A DNA stretch of 64,000 nt from Tenericutes bacterium HGW-Tenericutes-2. Lineage in GTDB: Bacteria; Bacillota_I; Bacilli_A; Acholeplasmatales; Acholeplasmataceae. The notes beneath the pieces are model-generated. The model had not been told where the DNA came from. It did not search any database and worked only from the letters and a program-made list of their open reading frames with translations. The stretch covers positions 62,001 through 126,000 of the forward strand of contig PGXL01000007.1 of NCBI GenBank assembly GCA_002839095.1. Direction: 5' to 3'. A program made the translations under genes and the position numbers. Shown in pieces: positions 52,983 to 62,311 of this stretch (its first letter is position 1; each line of letters begins with the position of its first letter).

Positions 52983-53026
52983 CAACGCCACTTAAAGGTT
53001 AAATAGCCTTTTTGTGGCGTTTTTAT
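52983..53026 (+). terminator. Terminator after the 122-aa gene
   Basis: AACGCCAC pairs with GTGGCGTT across a long loop, then TTT. Good stem, long loop. Confidence 0.65.
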
Positions 53027-53280
53027 TATTGTTTCGAGTTTTGATTGCCATCTGTATAAATGCTTGACACAAGCCAATATTTAAGAAAACAAATATAATA
53101 CTATTATTATCTACCCCCCCCCATAGACTCAAAATTGTCATTGTTGGGTACCGTACGAGGGGACGTTTAAAATGTGTGGAACCAGATTTTTCAAAATCCA
53201 AAAATGGATTTTACTAAACATATTAATTAGTAAACAAATCAGGGAATATCTTACTTAATATAGGAAAATTAATCTGAAAA

Positions 53281-53289
53281 TGTTATAAT
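53281..53289 (+). promoter_or_regulatory. Extended -10 promoter of the defence operon
   Basis: TATAAT at 53284-53289 preceded by TG one base upstream. TAGTAAACAA copies at 53228-53237 and 53291-53300 flank it; the upstream copy is part of an inverted repeat with TTTACTAA (53210-53217). Confidence 0.6.
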
Positions 53290-53322
53290 CTAGTAAACAA
53301 GTGTTAAATAGGCGGTGGTGGG

Positions 53323-56300
53323 ATGTCGATCGTACTTGATACAAATAAGCGAGGTTCAGTAGGCGAGTACTTAAAAGAACATACGTCAAAAAAAGCAAAG
53401 ATCGATATATCGTCATCTTTTTTTACGATTTATGCTTACGATGAACTCAAAAAAACACTAGACGAATCTGATAAGATCCGGTTCCTTTTTAATGAACCGA
53501 CATTTATAAAACGTTTGGAGACTAATCAAAAAGAGGTTAAAGAATTTCAACTACAAATGATTCAAAGAGAAAAAAACATCTCTGAATTTCCACTTGAAAT
53601 TGGACTGAAGAACAATTTAGACCAAAATCAAGTTGCAAGTAAATGTTATCAATTCATTCAGAGTAAAGCTGAAGTTAAATCAGTTATCAGTTCAGGTATA
53701 ATTGCTTCAAGTAATATTAGCGTTAAAAATACTCAAGGCAAAGAATATTTAATCTCAGGTAATGGCATTAACTTTTCTCTCGATGGACTAGGTTACTCCG
53801 ACAGAAAAAGATGGGATTTTAATACTGTATTAACTGAGAAAAATATCATAGAGGATTATGATTCGTTCTATAATTCTATATGGAACAACCCAAGTCTTGT
53901 CGTTGATGTTAAAGATAAGCTTCTTGAACATATTTCAAATCTATATAAAGAAAATTCACCAGAATTGGTGTATTTTGTAACGCTTTATCATCTGTTCAAT
54001 GAGAAACTGGTCAACATGGATGATATGGCCAAAATCAAGGAAAGAACAGGCATTCATAATACCAAAGTATGGAAAATGCTCTATAACTTTCAACAAGATG
54101 CTGCAGTCGGTGCAATCAAGAAGCTGGAGCTTTATAACGGATGCATCATTGCTGATTCAGTAGGATTAGGAAAAACATTTGAAGCCTTAGCGGTTATGAA
54201 ATACTATGAGTTAAGAAATGCAAGAGTATTGGTGTTAGCACCAAAGAAACTCCGTGGAAATTGGATTGGTTTTAAACAAAATACAAAACTGAATCCACTG
54301 GTTGATGATCGATTTAACTATGATGTTTTGAATCATACGGATTTATCTAGAGAAAACGGATATTCTGGAGACATTGATTTAAACAAAGTGAACTGGGGTA
54401 ATTATGACTTGGTTGTCATTGATGAATCCCACAATTTTAGAAATAACCCAGCGCTTAAGGGCAAAAAAACTAGATATCAAAAATTGATGGAAGAGATTAT
54501 CAAGAGTGGTGTTAAAACAAAAGTATTAATGCTTTCAGCAACACCAGTCAATAATCGACTTGCAGATTTGAAGAACCAAATTATGTTTATCACAGAAGAC
54601 AGAGATGATGCATTTAAAGATAATTTATTTATAGACAGCATTGAAAACACACTTAGGGTTGCCCAATATCGATTTAGTGAATGGTCGAAGCTTCCAAAAG
54701 AAGATCAAACAACAGAAACATTGTTACCGATGCTGGACTATAGTTTCTTTAATTTACTCAACACAGTCACTATTGCAAGAAGTAGAAAGCATATCCAAAA
54801 GTATTATGATACTAAGGATATTGGCGATTTTCCAAATAGACTAAAGCCATTATCAATAAAGACAGAGATTGATCAGAAACATAAGTTCCCAGAGTTAAAT
54901 GAAGTCAACGGATTGATTTCAAAGTTAAACCTACCAATTTACTCACCACTTTTGTATGTTATGCCAGCTAAGATGGATGAATATGAAAAACTCTATGAAC
55001 AAGTGGTTAAAGGTGGACAAGGTAGTTTTAAACAATCAGACCGCGAACGAAACCTAGTTAATTTGATGCGTGTTAATATCTTGAAACGTCTTGAAAGCAG
55101 CGTACATTCTTTTAAAATGACGATTGAACGCATCAAAGACAAGATGGATGTAATGTTATCAAAAATCGAAGTTGGTTTAGATTATCAAGTTGATATTGAT
55201 GATGAAATCGATGATGAAGAAGTTGATGATCTCGAATTAGGAACAAAAGTTAAAGTTAAACTAAAAGACTTAGATATTATTAGATTGAAAGCTGATTTAG
55301 AAGAAGATAAAGTTGCCTTGGAATACTTACTTCAGGTTTCATCAAAAGTAAAAGTAGATGATGATGCAAAGCTTCTTAAACTGAAAGAGCAAATCACTGA
55401 TAAAATCAAGCACCCTTTGAACTCTGGTAATAAGAAAGTCATTGTATTTACTGCATTTGCTGATACAGCCGTCTACTTATATGATAATTTATCAAACTGG
55501 TTATTAAATGAGTTTGGTATCTATTCAGGTATCGTCACGGGCTCACAAGCTACAAAGACAAATGTTCCAAAAGCAAGAAATGATTTTGAAGAGATTCTCG
55601 CACATTTTTCACCAAAATCAAATAAAACCGCTGTGAAACAGGAAATAGACATCTTAATTGCTACTGATTGTATTTCAGAAGGACAAAACCTTCAAGATTG
55701 TGATTACTTGGTTAACTATGATATTCATTGGAATCCAGTGAGAATCATTCAGCGTTTTGGACGAATTGATCGAATTGGGTCTGAAAATAAAGATATACAA
55801 CTTGTTAATTTCTGGCCAAATCTTGAACTCGATGAATATATCAATCTTGAATCACGTGTAAGAAATCGCATGATGATGGTCGACTTATCAGCAACCGGCG
55901 AAGATGATTTACTAAATCCAGAAAGTAAGAACTTGAAGTATCGTAAAGACCAACTAAAACAACTTCAGGATGAAGTCGTTGATCTTGAGGACTTATCAGG
56001 CGGTATCTCAATTACTGATTTGACTTTAGATGATTTCATGATGTCCTTAGATAAGTATCTTAAAGCACATCCTGGATTGTTAGAGTCATATCCTACAGGT
56101 ATATACGGTGTAACAAACATTAATGATAAACTTAGAGATGATGCACATCCAGGAGTTATTTTTTGTCTAAAGCAAAAGAACTTCAATGAAGCGGATAAAG
56201 GGCAAAACTCTTTATATCCATACCATCTAGTTTATGTCAAAAATGATGGTAGCATTTTAGTTAAAAATACAAACCCAAAGAAAATCCTCGATATCTATAA

Positions 56301-56547
56301 AGCGATTTGTACTGGAAAAGATGAGATTATTAAGGAATTAGTGAATGAGTTCAACACTGAAACTAAAAATGGTAATAAAATGGAGAAATATACTTTATTA
56401 CTGGAAAAAGCAATTTTTGATATAAAAGGATATATTGAAGAAAAAGGTATCAAGTCACTCTTTAGACTTGGGAAGTCAACGATCCTCGATAATAAGGTAA
56501 CTGGGTTAAATGATTTTGAACTGGTAACATTCTTGGTGGTCAAATGA
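53323..56547 (+). CDS. SNF2-like helicase with N-terminal PLD-like region
   Basis: A 1,074-aa SF2 ATPase of the SNF2/RapA type, common in defence operons. Residues 1-130 resemble the PLD-like N-terminus of such helicases (KIDISSSFFTIYAYDELKKTL), but no HKD motif is seen. Helicase motifs: IIADSVGLGKTFEALAV (Walker A near 280), VVIDESHNFRNN (DESH near 367), MLSATPVNN near 408, and ILIATDCISEGQNLQDCDYLVNYDIHWNPVRIIQRFGRIDRIG near 775-815. GGTGGTGGG precedes the ATG. First gene of a five-gene operon; overlaps the next by 4 bp. May translocate on DNA during restriction. Confidence 0.85.
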   Translation: MSIVLDTNKRGSVGEYLKEHTSKKAKIDISSSFFTIYAYDELKKTLDESDKIRFLFNEPTFIKRLETNQKEVKEFQLQMIQREKNISEFPLEIGLKNNLDQNQVASKCYQFIQSKAEVKSVISSGIIASSNISVKNTQGKEYLISGNGINFSLDGLGYSDRKRWDFNTVLTEKNIIEDYDSFYNSIWNNPSLVVDVKDKLLEHISNLYKENSPELVYFVTLYHLFNEKLVNMDDMAKIKERTGIHNTKVWKMLYNFQQDAAVGAIKKLELYNGCIIADSVGLGKTFEALAVMKYYELRNARVLVLAPKKLRGNWIGFKQNTKLNPLVDDRFNYDVLNHTDLSRENGYSGDIDLNKVNWGNYDLVVIDESHNFRNNPALKGKKTRYQKLMEEIIKSGVKTKVLMLSATPVNNRLADLKNQIMFITEDRDDAFKDNLFIDSIENTLRVAQYRFSEWSKLPKEDQTTETLLPMLDYSFFNLLNTVTIARSRKHIQKYYDTKDIGDFPNRLKPLSIKTEIDQKHKFPELNEVNGLISKLNLPIYSPLLYVMPAKMDEYEKLYEQVVKGGQGSFKQSDRERNLVNLMRVNILKRLESSVHSFKMTIERIKDKMDVMLSKIEVGLDYQVDIDDEIDDEEVDDLELGTKVKVKLKDLDIIRLKADLEEDKVALEYLLQVSSKVKVDDDAKLLKLKEQITDKIKHPLNSGNKKVIVFTAFADTAVYLYDNLSNWLLNEFGIYSGIVTGSQATKTNVPKARNDFEEILAHFSPKSNKTAVKQEIDILIATDCISEGQNLQDCDYLVNYDIHWNPVRIIQRFGRIDRIGSENKDIQLVNFWPNLELDEYINLESRVRNRMMMVDLSATGEDDLLNPESKNLKYRKDQLKQLQDEVVDLEDLSGGISITDLTLDDFMMSLDKYLKAHPGLLESYPTGIYGVTNINDKLRDDAHPGVIFCLKQKNFNEADKGQNSLYPYHLVYVKNDGSILVKNTNPKKILDIYKAICTGKDEIIKELVNEFNTETKNGNKMEKYTLLLEKAIFDIKGYIEEKGIKSLFRLGKSTILDNKVTGLNDFELVTFLVVK

Positions 56548-57302
56548 ACGATATTCTAGAGTATTTTCATATTCCTAAATCAGGAAAAACAAAACAACGG
56601 ATATCGATAAAAGAGATTATTGATCAACTTAATCCAACGGCTCAAGATAAAAAAAATTTGAATTTGGAAGTAAACTCAATTTATCTTGAAGGCGTATTAG
56701 ATGCACAAACACTAAGAATACCATCTTATGTAAGTGATGAGCATTTATATGAAGCCATATATGTTCTTCAGGTCTCACTTAAGACAGATCAACATTTTTC
56801 ACAAATAAATGAGAAACTACATGCAGCATTTCCAAATCCACTTATAATCGTTTATTTTATAGCTGATATATTAAGAGTATCGCTTGCACCTAAACGAATT
56901 AATAAATTGACTAAAGATAAAACCGTTATTGAAGCAAACTATTCAACCAGTGCTTTTACAATAGACGAAAAGCATGGTAAATTTATGAAATTAATAAACT
57001 TAGGTGAAGTCAAAGCAATAAATCTTAAAGAATTTTATGAAAAACTGACAGACATCACTTATTCTGAAAGATTAATCGAATTGATTGGATCATATCCTAA
57101 TCAAATACCAAAAACAATCGATTTGAAGCATAACATAAAGAAGATTGAAGACGAAAAGGTATCTTTGAATGAACTAAAGGATAAGTACAAGCAAGCATCC
57201 ATGATGTCAGAGAAGATGGATTATCACATGAAAATTGTAAGCAAAGAGCAAGAAATAGAAAGAATCATTTCAGAATTTAAGGAGGAACTGATTAATGAAT
57301 AA
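56544..57302 (+). CDS. DUF4391-type protein
   Basis: A 252-aa protein resembling the DUF4391 family of unknown function, found between helicases and type III methyltransferases. It begins MNDILEYFHIPKSGKTKQRI, has the central KRINKLTKDKTVIEANYSTSAF, and ends in a coiled coil (LKDKYKQASMMSEKMDYHMKIVSKEQEIERI). No catalytic motif is evident. ATGA overlap with the helicase and 8-bp overlap with the methyltransferase imply equal production with its neighbours, so it is probably a structural or adaptor subunit. Confidence 0.75.
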   Translation: MNDILEYFHIPKSGKTKQRISIKEIIDQLNPTAQDKKNLNLEVNSIYLEGVLDAQTLRIPSYVSDEHLYEAIYVLQVSLKTDQHFSQINEKLHAAFPNPLIIVYFIADILRVSLAPKRINKLTKDKTVIEANYSTSAFTIDEKHGKFMKLINLGEVKAINLKEFYEKLTDITYSERLIELIGSYPNQIPKTIDLKHNIKKIEDEKVSLNELKDKYKQASMMSEKMDYHMKIVSKEQEIERIISEFKEELINE

Positions 57303-59229
57303 ATTAGACGGCACAAGTTTAGATTTGGAAAAACTAAATATCGACAAAATCAAAGAATTATTCCCAAATGTTGTGACTGAAGGAAAGATTGATTTTGATA
57401 AACTAAAAATTATTCTAGGTGATCAAATAGATGATACCGTTGAAAAGTACCAATTCACATGGAATGGTAAGAGTAGCACAATTAAGTTGGCCCAATCTCC
57501 ATCAACTGGAACATTGATTCCTTCGAAAGATGATAGTAAGAACTGGGATACCACAGGAAACCTATATATTGAAGGCGATAACCTTGAAGTATTGAAGCAA
57601 CTTCAAAAGACGTACTATGGAAAAATAAAAATGATCTATATTGATCCTCCTTATAACACAGGTGGAGATTTTGTCTATAAAGATGATTTTAAAGATAATA
57701 TACAAAATTACAAAGAACAAACGAAGCAAACATCACGGGCTAACCCTGAGACTAATGGAAGGTTTCATACGGATTGGCTAAATATGATGTACTCAAGACT
57801 AATGCTTGCGAGGAATTTATTGTCAGATGATGGTGCTATTCTAATACATATCGACGAGCATGAAGTATCCAAACTGCAAATTATTTGCTGCGAAATATTT
57901 GGATCTGACAACGAATTGGGACTTGTTGTATGGGATAAAAGAAATCCTAAAGGTACCACTATCGGGGTTGCTTATCAACACGAAAGTATATTGGCTTTCT
58001 GCAAAAATAGAACATCTTTTGCAAATACTATTTTCACAAAAAAGAAAGAAAACGCAGAATCTATGCTTAATTTTGTAAAAGCACTTAAATCACAAAACGG
58101 TTCAATTAACGAAGCCGTTAAAACTAAATATAAGGAGTGGCTTAAAACAAATAAGAATGACTTCAGTGGAGGTGAATTAGCATATAATCTCATTGATAAT
58201 AACGGGGATATATACAGAATAGTATCCATGGCAGCACCTGATAAACCCGAAACAAGATCACACCGTCCTCTAATCCATCCATTGACAAAGAAACCATGCC
58301 CTACTCCAGCAAAAGGATGGAGATTTACTGATGAAACTATGGATGACTTGTTGCTTAACGGAAAAATAGAATTTGGGGTAGACCATACAACACAACCAAA
58401 TCAACGATATTACCTTAAGGAAAATATGGAAGAATCAGTATCCTCATTAATTTACTACGGAGGAAGTGATGATGCACTAGGATTACCATTTGATAATCCC
58501 AAACCTCTATATATTTCAAAGAGGCTTGTGTATACCGTTAGCAAAGACAAAGAGTCGTTAGTTCTTGATTTCTTCTCTGGTTCAGCAACTACAGCTCACG
58601 CAGTAATGCAACTCAATGCTGAAGACGGTGGAAATAGAAAATTTATCATGGTCCAGTTACCAGAATTAACAGACGTGACCTCAGAAGCCTATAAAGCAGG
58701 ATATAAGAACATTTGTGAAATTGGAAAAGAACGTATCCGTAGAGCGGGTGATCAGATCAAACAGGAGTTAATTGATAAGAAAAACAAAGCTGGTCTACTT
58801 GATGACAACATCGTTGATCCAGAAACTTTTGATAATGGATTTAAGGTATTCAAACTTGAATCTACGAATATCATTCCTTGGGATGGAACTATCAAATTTG
58901 ATGAAGATACTATTTTTTCACAAACAGAAGTCATCAAAGAGGATAGAACTAGTCTTGATGTCTTATACGAAATCATGCTTAAGTATGGTGTGTTTGACAA
59001 GCCTGTTGAATTGATTAAGGTTAATGGTAAAACAATGTATAGCATTGCTAAAGGCTATTTAATCGTATGTCTTGATAACAATATCTCACTAGAAGATGTC
59101 AAAGAGATTGGCAAATTAAAACCATGTAATGTGATATTCAAAGAATCCGGATTTAGAAACGATAATGACAAGATTAATGCAACATATACATTAGAAAAAC
59201 TTGGTGTCGAAGAAGTTAAAAGCATCTAG
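57295..59229 (+). CDS. mod: Type III restriction-modification methyltransferase (Mod), beta class
   Basis: N6-adenine DNA methyltransferase of 644 aa. Motif IV DPPYNTGGDFVYKDDF is near residue 117 and motif I DFFSGSATTAHAVMQLNAEDGG near 425; this IV-before-I order is the beta class used by type III Mod proteins. The region between (about 200-400) would hold the target recognition domain. The C-terminus (about 520-644) is likely for Res contact. Motifs are intact, so methylation is expected. AAGGAGG lies before the ATG. Followed by res after 11 bp. Confidence 0.93.
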   Translation: MNKLDGTSLDLEKLNIDKIKELFPNVVTEGKIDFDKLKIILGDQIDDTVEKYQFTWNGKSSTIKLAQSPSTGTLIPSKDDSKNWDTTGNLYIEGDNLEVLKQLQKTYYGKIKMIYIDPPYNTGGDFVYKDDFKDNIQNYKEQTKQTSRANPETNGRFHTDWLNMMYSRLMLARNLLSDDGAILIHIDEHEVSKLQIICCEIFGSDNELGLVVWDKRNPKGTTIGVAYQHESILAFCKNRTSFANTIFTKKKENAESMLNFVKALKSQNGSINEAVKTKYKEWLKTNKNDFSGGELAYNLIDNNGDIYRIVSMAAPDKPETRSHRPLIHPLTKKPCPTPAKGWRFTDETMDDLLLNGKIEFGVDHTTQPNQRYYLKENMEESVSSLIYYGGSDDALGLPFDNPKPLYISKRLVYTVSKDKESLVLDFFSGSATTAHAVMQLNAEDGGNRKFIMVQLPELTDVTSEAYKAGYKNICEIGKERIRRAGDQIKQELIDKKNKAGLLDDNIVDPETFDNGFKVFKLESTNIIPWDGTIKFDEDTIFSQTEVIKEDRTSLDVLYEIMLKYGVFDKPVELIKVNGKTMYSIAKGYLIVCLDNNISLEDVKEIGKLKPCNVIFKESGFRNDNDKINATYTLEKLGVEEVKSI

Positions 59230-59240
59230 GGGGGATATTG

Positions 59241-62200
59241 ATGAAATTAAAATTTATTGATCAGCAATATCAATCCGATGCTGTTGAATCTATTGTGAAT
59301 ATATTTGAAGGATCTAAAGTAAAAGATTCTCTTTTTACCATCGACATTTCTAGAGGTAAAGGCTTAACGGAATTAGTTGAGTATCGAACTGAAGGTGTTG
59401 GGGTAACTTATGAATTAGGGTTTGCCAACAAACTACTATTAGATAATGCAGAATTATTAGCCAATGTTCGTAAGATACAAGAAAAAAATGGCATTCTAAA
59501 AAGTACGGATATTAATGGCAGAAACTTTACCATTGAAATGGAAACTGGAACAGGTAAAACGTATGTATACACCAAGACTATCCTAGAACTCCATAAACGA
59601 TATGGCTTTACAAAGTTTATTATCGTTGTCCCAAGTATTGCGATTAAAGAAGGGGTCTATAAGAGTTTTCAAATCACAGAAGACCATTTTAAGCTCAAAT
59701 ATGATAACGAGATTTATAACTACTTCGTCTATGATTCAAGTAAATTAACTCAAATTCAAACATTCGCTACAAGTTCAAATATTGAAATCATGATTATCAA
59801 TATCGACGCATTCAGAAAGAGTTTTGATGATCCTGAAAAAGAAACGAAAGCGAATATTATCCACCGTGCGAGTGATAAGTTAAGTGGTAATAAACCAATC
59901 GACTTAATTTCCAGTACAAACCCTATTGTAATCATCGATGAACCACAATCTGTAGATAATACACCTAAAGCGAAAGATGCGATTAAATCGTTAAATCCTT
60001 TATGCACTTTACGCTATTCAGCAACGCATCGTGAGTTATATAACTTGATGTACCGCTTAACACCTGTCGATGCATACCAGGAAAATCTAGTTAAGCACAT
60101 TGAAGTATCTTCACTTCAAAGTGATGAAACGACAGCTAAACCTTATGTCAAACTAATATCGATTAATGATAAGAACGGATTTTCAGCAAAACTGGAGATT
60201 AATGTTTTAAAAAGCGATGGTTCTATTACTAAAGGAACAGTAACTGCCAAGATTGGTGAGGATTTATGGGAAAAATCTGGTGGTGTGGACTACTATAAAG
60301 AAATGAATTACATCCTTGATGATATCGGAACATTTGAAGATGTTGAATACATCTATTTTGCCAATGGCGTTACAGTGAATAAAGGTGAAGCAGTTGGTGA
60401 AGTCAATCAAGATGCGATAAAGCGTGCTCAAATCAGAGAAACGATTGAGCTTCATTTAAAAAAAGAAGAAACCTACTTAAAGCATGGCATTAAAGTTTTA
60501 AGTTTGTTTTTCATTGATCAAGTTGATAAATATAGAGTCTATGATACTAGCGGACAACAACTCAAAGGTCAATATGGTATTTGGTTCGAAGAAGAGTTTA
60601 ATAAGCTCATCAACGGTCGTTTTAAACGTCTTAAAGATACGTACGGCAACTCTATATCATATGACCCAGAAAAGATTCATGACGGCTATTTCTCTGTTGA
60701 TAACAAAGGCAGAGCAAAAGATACAAAAGGTGATTCTATTGCTGATGAATCGACCTATGAACTCATCATGCGTGACAAAGAACGCCTATTAAGTATTGAA
60801 GAACCTAAACGTTTTATATTCTCTCATTCGGCTTTAAAAGAAGGATGGGATAATCCAAACGTTTTTCAAGTTTGTACATTAGTAGAAACTCAAGATACTA
60901 TGACCAAAAGACAAAAAATAGGTCGTGGGTTACGTATATGTGTCAATCAAGATGGTGATCGGATTAATGAACCTAAGTTTAATATTTTGAGTGTAGTTGC
61001 CAATGAATCCTATAAAGACTTTGCAAGTGGTCTACAAAGAGAACTTGAATCAGATGCAGGATATAAATTTGGAATTATTGAGAAAGCAAGTTTTGCTGGA
61101 ATGGAACTTACAACTCCTTATGGCGTTGAAATTACTCTTTCTCAAGAAGATTCAGCTAAAATCTATGCACAACTGAAATCAAAAGGCTATCTTAAATCAA
61201 ATGGCAAGATTGATGATAAGTTTTTTAGTGATGTCCAAAACAATGAATTTAAACTACCAGATGAGTATATAGTATTTCAAGATAAAGTGATAACAATGAT
61301 TAAGAAGTTATCACGTGAAATTGAAATTAAGAATGTAAATAAAAAAATAAAAGTCAGCATCAATAAAAAGATATTTTTATCAGATGCTTTTAAAGATATG
61401 TGGAATAGAATTAAGCGTAAAACCCTTTATTCAGTAGAAATGGACATCGATAAATTTAAAGAAGATGCCATTGATAAATTAAAGGTTATGCCTAAAATCA
61501 TAGCTGAAAAGATTGAACGTGAAAGAACGAAGCTAAATATTACAAGTGGTGGGGTCATTCAAGAAGGATCCACACGATATGGTTCAGTTGGTGACATCAA
61601 CGAGTTTGATACAATCATTTATCCAGACTTTATCAGAAGACTTCAAGATGCGACACACTTACTACGTTCTACCATTATTGAAGTCATAAAAGAATCAGGT
61701 AGACTATCTGAATTTTATGATAATCCGGAGTCGTTCATAAAGAATGTTTCTTCAATATTGAACCAGGTGAAAAAGTCTAACTTGTCAAAAGGACTAAAAT
61801 ACTATCAATCAGATGAATATTTTGTACAAGAGGATGTTTTTGATGATACTGATCTTTATGGATATAAGGATAAAAACATCATTGATATTTCTGATGAGAA
61901 AAATGTATATGATCATGTTATTTTTGACTCGACGATTGAAAAGCAATTTGCAATTGACGCTGAAGAAGATGAAGATGTGACCCTTTACGCAAAACTTCCA
62001 AAGAGATTTACTGTTGATACGCCATTTGGCACTTATAATCCTGACTGGATAGTTGTTATACAATCTAGTGGTGAAGATAAACTCTACTTTGTTGCTGAAA
62101 CAAAAGGATCTGAAAAGGATGAAGAATTGAGAGAAAGAGAAAGTAATAAGATTCTATGTGGTAGAAAACACTTCGAAGTACTTGATACTGAGGTTAAGTT

Positions 62201-62243
62201 TGAAGTTGTCAGCAAGTTAAAAAGTTTAAAATATGATGGTTAG
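59241..62243 (+). CDS. res: Type III restriction enzyme (Res) helicase-nuclease
   Basis: A 1,000-aa subunit. Walker A METGTGKTYVYTKTI near residue 100, IVIIDEPQSVDN (DEPQ) near 230, RYSATHRE near 257, HSALKEGWDNPNVFQVCTLVE near 530, KRQKIGRGLRI near 560. A C-terminal PD-(D/E)xK nuclease is present: FDSTIEKQFA, TPFGTYNPDW and FVAETKGSEKDEEL (near 892-955), so the catalytic Asp, Glu and Lys are intact. ATG 59241 with AGGGGGGA before it is preferred over the TTG at 59238. With Mod it forms a full type III system. Confidence 0.93.
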   Translation: MKLKFIDQQYQSDAVESIVNIFEGSKVKDSLFTIDISRGKGLTELVEYRTEGVGVTYELGFANKLLLDNAELLANVRKIQEKNGILKSTDINGRNFTIEMETGTGKTYVYTKTILELHKRYGFTKFIIVVPSIAIKEGVYKSFQITEDHFKLKYDNEIYNYFVYDSSKLTQIQTFATSSNIEIMIINIDAFRKSFDDPEKETKANIIHRASDKLSGNKPIDLISSTNPIVIIDEPQSVDNTPKAKDAIKSLNPLCTLRYSATHRELYNLMYRLTPVDAYQENLVKHIEVSSLQSDETTAKPYVKLISINDKNGFSAKLEINVLKSDGSITKGTVTAKIGEDLWEKSGGVDYYKEMNYILDDIGTFEDVEYIYFANGVTVNKGEAVGEVNQDAIKRAQIRETIELHLKKEETYLKHGIKVLSLFFIDQVDKYRVYDTSGQQLKGQYGIWFEEEFNKLINGRFKRLKDTYGNSISYDPEKIHDGYFSVDNKGRAKDTKGDSIADESTYELIMRDKERLLSIEEPKRFIFSHSALKEGWDNPNVFQVCTLVETQDTMTKRQKIGRGLRICVNQDGDRINEPKFNILSVVANESYKDFASGLQRELESDAGYKFGIIEKASFAGMELTTPYGVEITLSQEDSAKIYAQLKSKGYLKSNGKIDDKFFSDVQNNEFKLPDEYIVFQDKVITMIKKLSREIEIKNVNKKIKVSINKKIFLSDAFKDMWNRIKRKTLYSVEMDIDKFKEDAIDKLKVMPKIIAEKIERERTKLNITSGGVIQEGSTRYGSVGDINEFDTIIYPDFIRRLQDATHLLRSTIIEVIKESGRLSEFYDNPESFIKNVSSILNQVKKSNLSKGLKYYQSDEYFVQEDVFDDTDLYGYKDKNIIDISDEKNVYDHVIFDSTIEKQFAIDAEEDEDVTLYAKLPKRFTVDTPFGTYNPDWIVVIQSSGEDKLYFVAETKGSEKDEELRERESNKILCGRKHFEVLDTEVKFEVVSKLKSLKYDG

Positions 62244-62311
62244 ATAGGTTTTTAGAAAAACAAGTTTTAATGCATTATTCCTTGATGTATTACTGAAAGG
62301 TGCGGGATTTT

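Larger units (their letters stand above)
52956..53322. promoter_or_regulatory. 367-bp region with terminator, cos-like tract and defence-operon promoter
   Basis: No gene is seen. In order: terminator (52983-53026); nine-C tract (53114-53122) and the double palindrome GGTACCGTACGAGGGG (about 53147-53162); a hairpin AAAATCCA-AAAA-TGGATTTT (53193-53212); an inverted repeat TTTACTAA / TTAGTAAA; and an extended -10 promoter for the helicase gene. Confidence 0.6.

Noticed and set aside
53323-53720. Phospholipase-D nuclease activity in the SNF2-like protein
   Set aside because: The N-terminal region looks PLD-like in layout, but no HxKxxxxD motif is visible, so nuclease activity is not claimed.
56544-57302. 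DUF4391 gene as an antitoxin or nuclease
   Set aside because: No recognisable catalytic or toxin/antitoxin motif; only a C-terminal coiled coil can be supported.
53323-62243. DISARM or BREX system
   Set aside because: No DUF1998 (DrmB), BrxL/BrxZ, PglX or PglZ-like proteins; Mod-Res motifs clearly indicate type III restriction.
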